48,405 bases of DNA from Mycoplasmatota bacterium (GTDB lineage: Bacteria > Bacillota_I > Bacilli_A > Izemoplasmatales > Hujiaoplasmataceae): contig JAEIOE010000012.1 of assembly GCA_016342455.1 (NCBI GenBank), positions 1-48,405 on the forward strand, given 5' to 3'. Positions 31,604 to 38,864 of this stretch are shown here, piece after piece. A model generated the notes under the pieces. That model had not been told where the DNA came from and made no database searches. It saw nothing but the letters and a program-made list of their open reading frames with translations. Both the position numbers and the translations under genes were made by a program. Position 1 is the first letter of the stretch, and every line of letters begins with the position of its first letter.

Positions 31604-33004
31604 ATGAAGAAATTATTAAGTAAAATATTATACAAATGGCCATTTAAAGTGCTATTTGTGATTGCCATTGCTGTTGCATTGGCAGCTACAGGAATCGCAA
31701 ACATTAACCTAAGTACTGGTAATGAAACGATGATTGATCCATCGAGTGATACCTATATTGACAATAACACATACCAAACTACATTTGGTGCTGATCCTAT
31801 TATGGTGATTATTGAATCTACTGATAGAGCAGACTTATTATCAATGGATACCTTATCCGTTGTAAATGATTTAAATAACAACTTAAAAGATCTAGATGGA
31901 GTATTCTATGTAAATAGTCCAGTAAGTGTTATCAACTACGCAACTAGCATGAGTCTTACAAATTATCAAAACGCCTTAGATGGAATAGCTACTAATTTAG
32001 CTGCTTTATCGGAGAACATTGCATTGATGAGTGAAAATATGCCTGAAATGGATTCTGATACACTAATTGAATCATTAGAGACCATCATTGCTTCCCAAAA
32101 CAATATATCAACAGGGTTAGACAATGAAATATTACTAATGGATAACATGTCTTTAAACGTGGAAGACGAAATAACTTTATTAACTGCTACAAGAGCTACA
32201 TTAGATCCAATAGTAGATGAAACAGAATACAACGAACTCACTAGAACGATTACAGTCTTATCTCAAGTAAATAACTTATATAGTCAAATGACTTTACTAT
32301 CTGGTAATTTCAGTACAGGAACCGCTCAAACTGCAATTGGCTTACAAAGTTTGTTAACACAATTAACTACTATGTTAACTTCTATGTCCCAAATAGAATT
32401 AAATTTAACAAGTTTAGGAACGAATCTTTTTGCTATGAGTGAAACTGTTTCTATGTTAGCGGATAACTTCAATATGTTTACATCTACATTTCCAACAGAG
32501 GCATCTACATTGAATACAATCATCTATTCAGATGGTGTAAATATGAATCCAATGTTAGAAACTTACTTTATAGATGATAGCCATATTTTTGTTAATATTT
32601 CATTAGAAGAAGGAACTAGCAATGAAGAAATTGAAGTAATTCTAGCTGAAATAGAAAATACCTTAGCAAACACTGCTTTTTCCGATAGTTTAATATCAGG
32701 TAAACCAGTTTTAAACTATGATATTAAATCATCGATGATGGACAGTATGAAAACAATGATGATTACATCGCTTATCATCATGGTTGTTATCCTTCTAGTA
32801 TTATTCCCTGTACCTTTTAGATTATTACCACTGTTTATTGTATTAATAGCAGTAGTAGGAACCATAGGTGTTATGGGTATTGCGAGTATACCGTTAACGA
32901 TGGTTTCTATGGCTGTCTTCCCTGTTTTAATTGGATTGGGTATTGATTACTCTATTCAATTTCATAATCGATATACAGAAGAATTAACAAGAGGTGTCAA
33001 ATAA
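31604..33004 (+). CDS. RND/MMPL-type exporter, N-terminal half
   Basis: A 466-residue membrane protein from ATG 31604 behind AAGGAGG; an in-frame start at 31571 lies inside the operator region and is rejected. One membrane helix (about 12-30) is followed by a 345-residue extracytoplasmic domain. Residues 105-310 of that domain are Leu/Ser/Asn/Thr-rich heptads that look like a helical hairpin or coiled coil. Three helices follow, ending in Gly-Leu-Gly-Ile-Asp-Tyr-Ser-Ile-Gln-Phe-His-Asn-Arg-Tyr, the RND helix-4 motif. The reading frame stops just after it. The next gene resumes at the loop before helix 5, so the pair equals one normal transporter. The substrate is unknown; lipids or hydrophobic compounds are typical. 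Confidence 0.85.
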   Translation: MKKLLSKILYKWPFKVLFVIAIAVALAATGIANINLSTGNETMIDPSSDTYIDNNTYQTTFGADPIMVIIESTDRADLLSMDTLSVVNDLNNNLKDLDGVFYVNSPVSVINYATSMSLTNYQNALDGIATNLAALSENIALMSENMPEMDSDTLIESLETIIASQNNISTGLDNEILLMDNMSLNVEDEITLLTATRATLDPIVDETEYNELTRTITVLSQVNNLYSQMTLLSGNFSTGTAQTAIGLQSLLTQLTTMLTSMSQIELNLTSLGTNLFAMSETVSMLADNFNMFTSTFPTEASTLNTIIYSDGVNMNPMLETYFIDDSHIFVNISLEEGTSNEEIEVILAEIENTLANTAFSDSLISGKPVLNYDIKSSMMDSMKTMMITSLIIMVVILLVLFPVPFRLLPLFIVLIAVVGTIGVMGIASIPLTMVSMAVFPVLIGLGIDYSIQFHNRYTEELTRGVK

Positions 33005-34356
33005 TGAATAAACCATTAAAAACAACTATATACAAACTAGCTCCTGCAGTACTGATATCATTAGTAGCTACGTCATTAGGACTACTTAGTCTATTTAAAT
33101 CAAAAGTACCAATGATTCAAGATTTTGGAATGATGTTAACAATAGGAATTGTAATAGCATTCCTACTAGCATTATTTGTTTTATTACCAATTCTTGTTGT
33201 AAGAACAAAACTTTCAGATAAAAGTGATAAGTTAGTAACGAAGAAAGCAACGTCAAAATATTTTTTAGTAATGAAGAAATTTACAAAGGGAGTACTAAAA
33301 TTTAAATATGTCATTATCATAGTTGCTTTCATACTTGCAGGAATAGGTTTCTTTTTTGATCAAAAGGTAGGAGTAGAAACAGACATGGAAACATTCATGC
33401 CTCAAGATAGTGAAGCCTTAGCAGATATTCATGAACTAAGAGACCTTGTTGGTTCAACAGATGCTATTGTACTAATGTATCAATCAGATGAAATCGATAG
33501 TTACGCTACTATTTTTGAAGTCAAAACTATTTCAGATATGTTGAATACAGAATATAGTGATAGCATTGTAAGACTTGGTTCGGTAACTACGATGTTAGAT
33601 ATGCTTTCAAATTCCGCTTGGAATGAAGCAAATTTTGAAACTTTTTACAATCAACTTCCAAGTGAACAATTAGCATTACTACAATCCAGTGAAGAAAATA
33701 TTGGAATCATTAATGTTTCTTTAGCAAACATGGATGATGCTGAATTTGTTCAGTTTTTAGATGATTTGAGTGTATCATTAGATAATCTAGATATGAATAT
33801 GGAAATTACGGTTACAGGACAAAGTATTGTCGAACAAGAAATGTTAGTAGCAATGACTTCAGATAGATTAATTATTTCCTTGATTAGTATCGCTTTAGTG
33901 TTTGGAGCTTTATTGTTAATATACAGAAACTTGTTCAAAGCACTAATAGCTATCTTACCAATTGTATTTATCATTGGCTGGAGTGGTGGAATCATGTATC
34001 TTTTAGGTTTTGATTATACACCTTTAACTTCAACCATAGGAGCGTTAATTATAGGTATTGGGACTGAATTTACCATTTTGATCCTGATGCGTTATTATGA
34101 ATTAAAAAAAGAAACAGGAAATCATTTAGAAAGTATATCCGATGCGATTGGTCATATGTCTAAACCAATTATTGTTTCAGGTATCACAACAATCGGTGGA
34201 TTTTCTGCATTAGTGTTTTCAGACTTTCAAATTTTATCTAATTTTGGTATAATGACACTAATAAATATATCATTAGCACTAATCAGTTCTATCGTTGTAT
34301 TGCCAGCCTTATTAGGCATCCTAGGGAAGTCAGCGAAAGTAGTAGCTAGTAATTAA
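33004..34356 (+). CDS. RND/MMPL-type exporter, C-terminal half
   Basis: A 450-residue membrane protein whose ATG overlaps the preceding stop (TAATG); AGAGGTG at 32990-32996 could serve as ribosome site. It begins with the last two helices of the first RND repeat, then helix 7, a second extracytoplasmic domain (about 120-280, starting Thr-Asp-Met-Glu-Thr-Phe-Met-Pro), and five helices. Gly-Ile-Gly-Thr-Glu-Phe-Thr-Ile-Leu-Ile-Leu-Met-Arg-Tyr-Tyr-Glu is the second copy of the helix-4 motif. Adding a single A to the A run at 32999-33001 would join both halves, so a recent frameshift or sequence error is an alternative to a true split gene. Confidence 0.85.
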   Translation: MNKPLKTTIYKLAPAVLISLVATSLGLLSLFKSKVPMIQDFGMMLTIGIVIAFLLALFVLLPILVVRTKLSDKSDKLVTKKATSKYFLVMKKFTKGVLKFKYVIIIVAFILAGIGFFFDQKVGVETDMETFMPQDSEALADIHELRDLVGSTDAIVLMYQSDEIDSYATIFEVKTISDMLNTEYSDSIVRLGSVTTMLDMLSNSAWNEANFETFYNQLPSEQLALLQSSEENIGIINVSLANMDDAEFVQFLDDLSVSLDNLDMNMEITVTGQSIVEQEMLVAMTSDRLIISLISIALVFGALLLIYRNLFKALIAILPIVFIIGWSGGIMYLLGFDYTPLTSTIGALIIGIGTEFTILILMRYYELKKETGNHLESISDAIGHMSKPIIVSGITTIGGFSALVFSDFQILSNFGIMTLINISLALISSIVVLPALLGILGKSAKVVASN

Positions 34357-34367
34357 AAGAGGTTTGT

Positions 34368-34916
34368 ATGAATACAGAAGAAAAAATAATAATAGCTAGT
34401 ACAAAAGTATTTAAGGAATTAGGATATTTAGGAGCTTCTACTAGGTTAATAGCAGAAACAGCGAAAGTGTCTGAAATGACTTTATTTCGTAAATTCAAGT
34501 CAAAACAAAACTTATTTGAAATGACTTTAAAATTTGCTTTAGGCCATGAGCTCTTAGATGTATTTGAAGCCGACTTTACACTATCCTTAGAAGAATTTGT
34601 TCGTAAGTTTTTGCATAATAGATTATCTTCTATTTCTAAAAATATTGATTTAGTAAGAATGTTTATTGAAGAATCCTTACAAGGAAGAATCCCTAAGGAA
34701 ATGAATTATATAGCTAGAATGTCAGAAAAACTAACAAATACTTTACAAGAATATCAAAAAATACATAATGAACCCTTAGCTAGTTCATTGAATGTGATTA
34801 TCCTAGGTATTTTATTGCAATATGTGATTATGAATTCAGGATTAAGTTATCATTCAAAAAGTCCTGAAGAGCAAGAAACTTATATTAATAGTTTAAGCAA
34901 TCAAATAAAGTTTTAA
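34368..34916 (+). CDS. TetR-family regulator of the exporter operon
   Basis: A 182-residue regulator 12 bases after the exporter genes. The helix-turn-helix lies at residues 20-48: Thr-Arg-Leu-Ile-Ala-Glu-Thr-Ala, a turn at Lys-Val-Ser, and Met-Thr-Leu-Phe-Arg-Lys-Phe-Lys-Ser-Lys. The C-terminal ligand domain is short but complete. Being last in the same operon suggests negative feedback on the TAGTG/CACTA site at 31575-31586, relieved by an exported compound. Confidence 0.9.
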   Translation: MNTEEKIIIASTKVFKELGYLGASTRLIAETAKVSEMTLFRKFKSKQNLFEMTLKFALGHELLDVFEADFTLSLEEFVRKFLHNRLSSISKNIDLVRMFIEESLQGRIPKEMNYIARMSEKLTNTLQEYQKIHNEPLASSLNVIILGILLQYVIMNSGLSYHSKSPEEQETYINSLSNQIKF

Positions 34917-34930
34917 CCGAATTAAATAGG

Positions 34931-34970
34931 ACACCTCAAGTCTATTATCTAGATATGGGGTGTTTTTTTT
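34931..34970 (+). terminator. Terminator of the exporter operon
   Basis: ACACCTCA (34931-34938) pairs with TGGGGTGT (34956-34963, one G-T pair), followed by eight T residues. Confidence 0.85.
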
Positions 34971-35016
34971 GGAATAGAGCAACTATTCCGCGACATAAGT
35001 GACATAATATGTCGCG
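34971..35016. repeat. Two adjacent perfect inverted repeats in a non-coding gap
   Basis: GGAATAG-AGCAA-CTATTCC (34971-34989) is followed immediately by CGCGACATA-10 bases-TATGTCGCG (34989-35016). They share one C and have no T run, so they are not typical terminators. They lie about 180 bases before the next gene and could be operators or structured RNA. The remainder to 35196 holds a TATAAT at 35151-35156 but no clear -35 box. Confidence 0.75.
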
Positions 35017-35196
35017 AAATGAGTAAAGCAAAAAGTTATATAAAGTTTTTTAAATATTTTTTAGACCTAAAATCAGAAGTAATTACCTATATTTAGCCCT
35101 TTATTTGCAAATGTGACATTTATGCACTGTTTTCTTGTTTAAAAATTCTATATAATATAGGTAACATCAGAAATATAGGTCTTACAGGAGGACAAC

Positions 35197-35532
35197 ATGG
35201 ATATTAGTCAAGCAAATTTAAAAACCTTACCAAGAGCATTAAGATTTACAGGAGTCTTAGAAGTAGTAGATTGTATCGATTACAACAAACCTAGGACAGT
35301 ATTTAGTATTGGTAACTTAAGAGACACTTTTTTATCAATCTTTCCAGATAAAGTTTTTAAGGAAGAGTCATTTCGTTTCTTTACTGACATGAATGGAACT
35401 AGAGTCATTATGCAAATACATGATCTCTCTATTCTGCATGACTATATTGAATCTATGGACCATATGCGTTATTTAGGAATACGTTGGGATAAAATACATG
35501 ATGAAATGAAAAAGGCTCATGCGAGTAGTTAA
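35197..35532 (+). CDS. Small soluble protein of unknown function
   Basis: A 111-residue protein behind CAGGAGG with a plausible -10 box (TATAAT, 35151-35156). There is no signal peptide or membrane segment. The sequence is mixed charged and aromatic, with Asn-Leu-Arg-Asp-Thr-Phe-Leu-Ser-Ile-Phe-Pro in the middle and a His-Asp-x-Ser-Ile-Leu-His-Asp segment towards the end. I recognise no family. A strong ribosome site, its own terminator and an unusual structured upstream region suggest a real, separately regulated gene. Confidence 0.75.
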   Translation: MDISQANLKTLPRALRFTGVLEVVDCIDYNKPRTVFSIGNLRDTFLSIFPDKVFKEESFRFFTDMNGTRVIMQIHDLSILHDYIESMDHMRYLGIRWDKIHDEMKKAHASS

Positions 35533-35551
35533 TTAAAAAATACCTAAAAAA

Positions 35552-35576
35552 AAAGCGAAGATATTTTCGCTTTTTA
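35552..35576. terminator. Bidirectional terminator between the orphan gene and the PTS operon
   Basis: AAAGCGAA (35552-35559) pairs with TTCGCTTT (35566-35573), with A-rich and T-rich flanks on the two sides. Confidence 0.88.
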
Positions 35577-36041
35577 TTTTACTAAAAATTTAAACAATAA
35601 ATCATTTGCATTTAAATCTTTATTTAATTTCTTCTTAAATTTGAAAGAACTATCCGAATCAGACACGATAACGATAACATCAAGTTCTTTACCTTGACTC
35701 CTGATGTAATCTAAATCTATCTTTATTAAATCTTGTCCAGCAGTAACAGGCTTTGAAATATCTTCAATGATTCTAATAAATCCTTTTCCATCTAATTCGA
35801 CAGTATCAATTCCAATATGAACAAGGATTTCAATATTTTCTTTTGTAAGTATGGTAAAGGCGTGGTTTGTTCCAAATACATGATTTAATATCCCATTACA
35901 TGGAGCCTTAATGATTGAGTCATTAGGATAGATAGCTACACCATCACCAACCATTTTCTGAGCGAATACTGGATCCGATAATTTTGTAACATCTTTAGTT
36001 TTCCCACCAACTGGTGCGTATATTTCTGTATATTTACTCAT
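35574..36041 (-). CDS. PTS glucose-type EIIA protein
   Basis: A 155-residue free-standing IIA of the glucose/N-acetylglucosamine class. It has the opening Ile-Tyr-Ala-Pro-Val-Gly-Gly motif, Asp-Pro-Val-Phe-Ala-Gln-Lys-Met-Val-Gly-Asp-Gly-Val-Ala-Ile, a Thr-Asn-His-Ala-Phe segment with one active-site His and Val-His-Ile-Gly-Ile-Asp-Thr-Val with the phosphorylated His. It should pass phosphate from HPr to the IIB domain of the transporter at the other end of this operon. It is the last gene, 15 bases after the antiterminator gene. Confidence 0.93.
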   Translation of the reverse strand: MSKYTEIYAPVGGKTKDVTKLSDPVFAQKMVGDGVAIYPNDSIIKAPCNGILNHVFGTNHAFTILTKENIEILVHIGIDTVELDGKGFIRIIEDISKPVTAGQDLIKIDLDYIRSQGKELDVIVIVSDSDSSFKFKKKLNKDLNANDLLFKFLVK

Positions 36042-36056
36042 AATGTATTTCCTTTT

Positions 36057-36887
36057 CTATATAATATATTCGATATAAGCTGTAAGTACTAATTTTTGTT
36101 TATTAGTTAAGGCTCTATCTGTTTGATTTTCTATGTAGTCAACAATTTTTTTTAATAAATTGTACTTTTTTGAACCCGTTGAATATTGCTTTAATTTTAC
36201 ATTTTCAATTAAAAATTGTAATGGTAATGCTTTTTGTTTTACGTAGGCTTGAATAATTAAGTATAAATCAGCGCATTTAGTTGATTCTAATTCAATCTTA
36301 AATTCTGTTTCAATCATTTGAATAATTGCTTTATAGATACGCATTTCTTGAACTACATAATTCACTTTAATGTTTTCTCTAGCAGCGTTTAAATGGAAAG
36401 CGATGAAACCTACCTCTTCATCAGGAATTAATACAGAAAATTTTTCTTCTATGATTTCCCTTGCCTGTAATGCAATCTCATATTCTTCAAAAAGAAGTAG
36501 TTGAATAGATGATTGGAAGGGGTTTGTGATTATTTGGTTGTTTTTCAAACGATCCAGAGCAAAGCTTAGATGGTCTGTTAAACTGATATATACATGAGTA
36601 TTTAATTCTCCAAATTTTTTCTCTGCTAAGGTAATAATTTGATTTGAAACTTGAATGATGTTTTCATCAAAGTTTGTAATTAAGTCAATTAGTTGATTCT
36701 TAAGCGTTTCATCATAATTAAAGAAGGATTTCTCAATTAAGTAATCCTCTATTTCAGTAAATGTATTTGCTTTTTGATTAAAGCCAATACCTTTACCTGT
36801 TAAAATTTTGGTATGATTATTGGTTCCCTTGATAAGAATAGAGTTGTTATTCAATACTCTTTCAATAAAATATCTTCTTTTTGGCAT
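36057..36887 (-). CDS. BglG/LicT-family PRD antiterminator with a degenerate second PRD
   Basis: A 276-residue RNA-binding antiterminator. Residues 6-60 form the co-antiterminator domain (Arg-Val-Leu-Asn-Asn-Asn-Ser-Ile, then Gly-Lys-Gly-Ile-Gly-Phe). PRD1 retains both phosphorylatable histidines: His106 in Thr-Asp-His-Leu-Ser-Phe-Ala and His165 in Phe-His-Leu-Asn-Ala. PRD2 (about 175-276) has lost both: the positions align with Gln213 and Tyr271. In LicT, PRD2 phosphorylation by HPr activates the protein, while PRD1 phosphorylation by the transporter inhibits it. This protein may thus keep only the substrate-sensing input. Its target is the RAT site in the operon leader (43060-43086). Its end overlaps the enzyme I stop by one base. 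Confidence 0.9.
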   Translation of the reverse strand: MPKRRYFIERVLNNNSILIKGTNNHTKILTGKGIGFNQKANTFTEIEDYLIEKSFFNYDETLKNQLIDLITNFDENIIQVSNQIITLAEKKFGELNTHVYISLTDHLSFALDRLKNNQIITNPFQSSIQLLLFEEYEIALQAREIIEEKFSVLIPDEEVGFIAFHLNAARENIKVNYVVQEMRIYKAIIQMIETEFKIELESTKCADLYLIIQAYVKQKALPLQFLIENVKLKQYSTGSKKYNLLKKIVDYIENQTDRALTNKQKLVLTAYIEYII

Positions 36888-38587
36888 TAGTATTTACCTG
36901 ACAAAACATATGCTTCTATGTCTTTTTCGCTCTCTAGTTTTTTTACTTTGTCGACTAACTTTTTGCATTCTTCGAAAGTTGTATTTGCTAGAACTTTTTT
37001 TACTTGTAATAAAGCACTTGGAGTTACAGATATTTTTTCGATACCCAAACCGACAAGTATAGCTAAGAAATCCTTATTTGCTGCAATTTCTCCACATACA
37101 CTAACTGGTATATTATGTCTTTTAGCAGATTGTATAGTAATGTCTATCATATTAATGAATGCTTGAGAATATGGATTATAATTTGCTTCTACAGATTGAT
37201 TATTTCTGTCAGCCGCCATTGTATATTGTAATAAGTCATTCGTTCCAATTGAAAAGAAATCTAAATGTTTTGCTAAGATATCACTGATTAAAACACTTGC
37301 TGGTGTTTCAATCATGATTCCTAACTTGATTTTTGAATCAAAATCAATCTTTTCTTTCTCTAATTCAAGCATAGATTGCTTTAATATTTTTTTTGCATCT
37401 AACACTTCATCCAATTTAGTAATCATTGGAATCATTATTTTAACTTCTTTGCTTGCACTTAGTTTTAAGATAGCTTTAAATTGAGTAATCAATACCTCAG
37501 GATGATCAAGACAATATCGTATTGCTCGATATCCAAGGTATGGATTCGCTTCTTTAGCAATGTTAAAATAGTTAATAGATTTATCGCCACCGACATCTAA
37601 GGTTCTAATTGTGATTTCACCAGGAATATCTTTAGTCATTTCTAAGTATTTATTATATAAGTAATCAACACTAGGGAAATCTTCTAAATCCATATATAGG
37701 TATTCAGATCTAAATAGGCCTACAGAATTGGCTTTCACTTCTAAAGCGATAGAACAATCTGCTAGATTACCTATATTTACCCCTACATCAAATTTCTTGT
37801 TATCCTTAAATACAGCATCTTTTCCAATATATTTCTTTAATTCAACTTTTGAAGTTAAATACTCTTGATGTTTTGTTTTGAAAGTTTCGAAAACTACTTT
37901 ATTAGGATTAATAATTACAGAAGACATATCTGCATCAATTAAAGCAAGATCAGCATCGTCCGTTGCAGCATAAATACCATCTATTGCAGTAACAAATGGA
38001 ATGTCTAAGGTTCTTGCAAGAATAGCTGCGTGACAGTTAGAAGTGTTTCTTTCTGATATAATACCTAAGACTTTGTTTGCTTCGAAGTTTAGTATGTCAG
38101 AAGGAGTAATTTCAATTGCTAGTACAATCCCTGATAATTCTTTGGAATCAACGTTTTGGTATAACTTTATAAAGCGATGGCAGATATCTTTAATATCTGC
38201 TATTCTTTCTTTTATATAAGGATCTTCCATAGCATCGAAAATCTCAATGAATTCCGCTTGTGTTTTTAAACAAGCTGCTACAAAATCAACCTTTAACTCT
38301 TGGATTATTTCATTAATACGGTCAGTAATTTCTTCGTCTTCAATTAAGATTATATGGCCATTGATGATAGCCAAGGTTTCTTCATTCAAGATAGCCTTGT
38401 TTTCAACAATTTCATTTTCTAAATCTTTTACGGAGTACTTATAAATGTTATTGGCCTTGGCTAGCTCATCAATAACTTGTTGGTCTGATAAAATAATATG
38501 TTGGTTTTTCAAGTCTAAAGGCTTGATTTTAGTGATTTCACCAAAACCAAGACCTAAAACTATAGATTTACCGATGTATTTTTCCAA
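36887..38587 (-). CDS. PTS enzyme I (PEP-protein phosphotransferase), divergent
   Basis: A 566-residue enzyme I that takes phosphate from PEP and gives it to HPr. The C-terminal PEP barrel is well conserved: Arg-Thr-Leu-Asp-Val-Gly-Gly-Asp-Lys, Asn-Pro-Tyr-Leu-Gly-Tyr-Arg-Ala-Ile-Arg, Gly-Thr-Asn-Asp-Leu-Leu-Gln-Tyr and Val-Cys-Gly-Glu with the catalytic Cys. The swivelling domain has His186 in Thr-Ser-Asn-Cys-His-Ala-Ala-Ile-Leu-Ala-Arg, where the usual text is Gly-Gly-x-Thr-Ser-His-x-Ala-Ile-x-Ala-Arg; residues before the His differ. The N-terminal HPr-binding part is also weakly typical. It is located between HPr and the antiterminator inside an amino-sugar operon. Confidence 0.9.
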   Translation of the reverse strand: MEKYIGKSIVLGLGFGEITKIKPLDLKNQHIILSDQQVIDELAKANNIYKYSVKDLENEIVENKAILNEETLAIINGHIILIEDEEITDRINEIIQELKVDFVAACLKTQAEFIEIFDAMEDPYIKERIADIKDICHRFIKLYQNVDSKELSGIVLAIEITPSDILNFEANKVLGIISERNTSNCHAAILARTLDIPFVTAIDGIYAATDDADLALIDADMSSVIINPNKVVFETFKTKHQEYLTSKVELKKYIGKDAVFKDNKKFDVGVNIGNLADCSIALEVKANSVGLFRSEYLYMDLEDFPSVDYLYNKYLEMTKDIPGEITIRTLDVGGDKSINYFNIAKEANPYLGYRAIRYCLDHPEVLITQFKAILKLSASKEVKIMIPMITKLDEVLDAKKILKQSMLELEKEKIDFDSKIKLGIMIETPASVLISDILAKHLDFFSIGTNDLLQYTMAADRNNQSVEANYNPYSQAFINMIDITIQSAKRHNIPVSVCGEIAANKDFLAILVGLGIEKISVTPSALLQVKKVLANTTFEECKKLVDKVKKLESEKDIEAYVLSGKY

Positions 38588-38589
38588 GA

Positions 38590-38847
38590 TTATTCACCAC
38601 CTAAAAGGATTTTAACTAGTCTTTCTAACAATGCTTCTTCATCTGGACCATTTACTTCAATTGTAACAAAATCCCCTTTAACAATACAAAGTCTTAATAA
38701 TTGCATTGCTTTGTTTCCAGGAACAGTTAGTTCATTCTTTGTTACAGTTACAGAACTATCTGTTTTTTTAACTTCATTTGTGAAAGTACCAATTGGTCTT
38801 ATATGAAAAGATATATTATTTGTGTATTCTACTGTTTGTTTCACCAT
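38590..38847 (-). CDS. HPr-like phosphocarrier lacking the regulatory Ser46
   Basis: An 85-residue HPr homologue. His15 and Arg17 sit in Ser-Phe-His-Ile-Arg-Pro, matching the active-site Gly-(Leu/Ile)-His-Ala-Arg-Pro, so phosphate transfer from enzyme I should work. At the regulatory site, where Bacillus HPr has Lys45-Ser46-Ile47-Met48, this protein reads Asn45-Lys46-Ala47-Met48, so there is no serine for HPr kinase. The C-terminal Gly-Asp-Phe-Val-Thr-Ile-Glu-Val-Asn-Gly-x-Asp-Glu fits the family. It ends 2 bases before enzyme I starts. A second, canonical HPr may exist elsewhere in the genome. Confidence 0.9.
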   Translation of the reverse strand: MVKQTVEYTNNISFHIRPIGTFTNEVKKTDSSVTVTKNELTVPGNKAMQLLRLCIVKGDFVTIEVNGPDEEALLERLVKILLGGE

Positions 38848-38864
38848 AGTTCTAACCCCATTCT

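Noticed and set aside
3826-34356. Use of TGA as tryptophan codon (mycoplasma code)
   Set aside because: Several genes end cleanly at TGA and Trp residues are encoded by TGG, so the standard bacterial code applies.
34989-35016. Intrinsic terminator at the CGCGACATA inverted repeat
   Set aside because: No T run on either side, and the exporter operon already has a terminator at 34931-34970.
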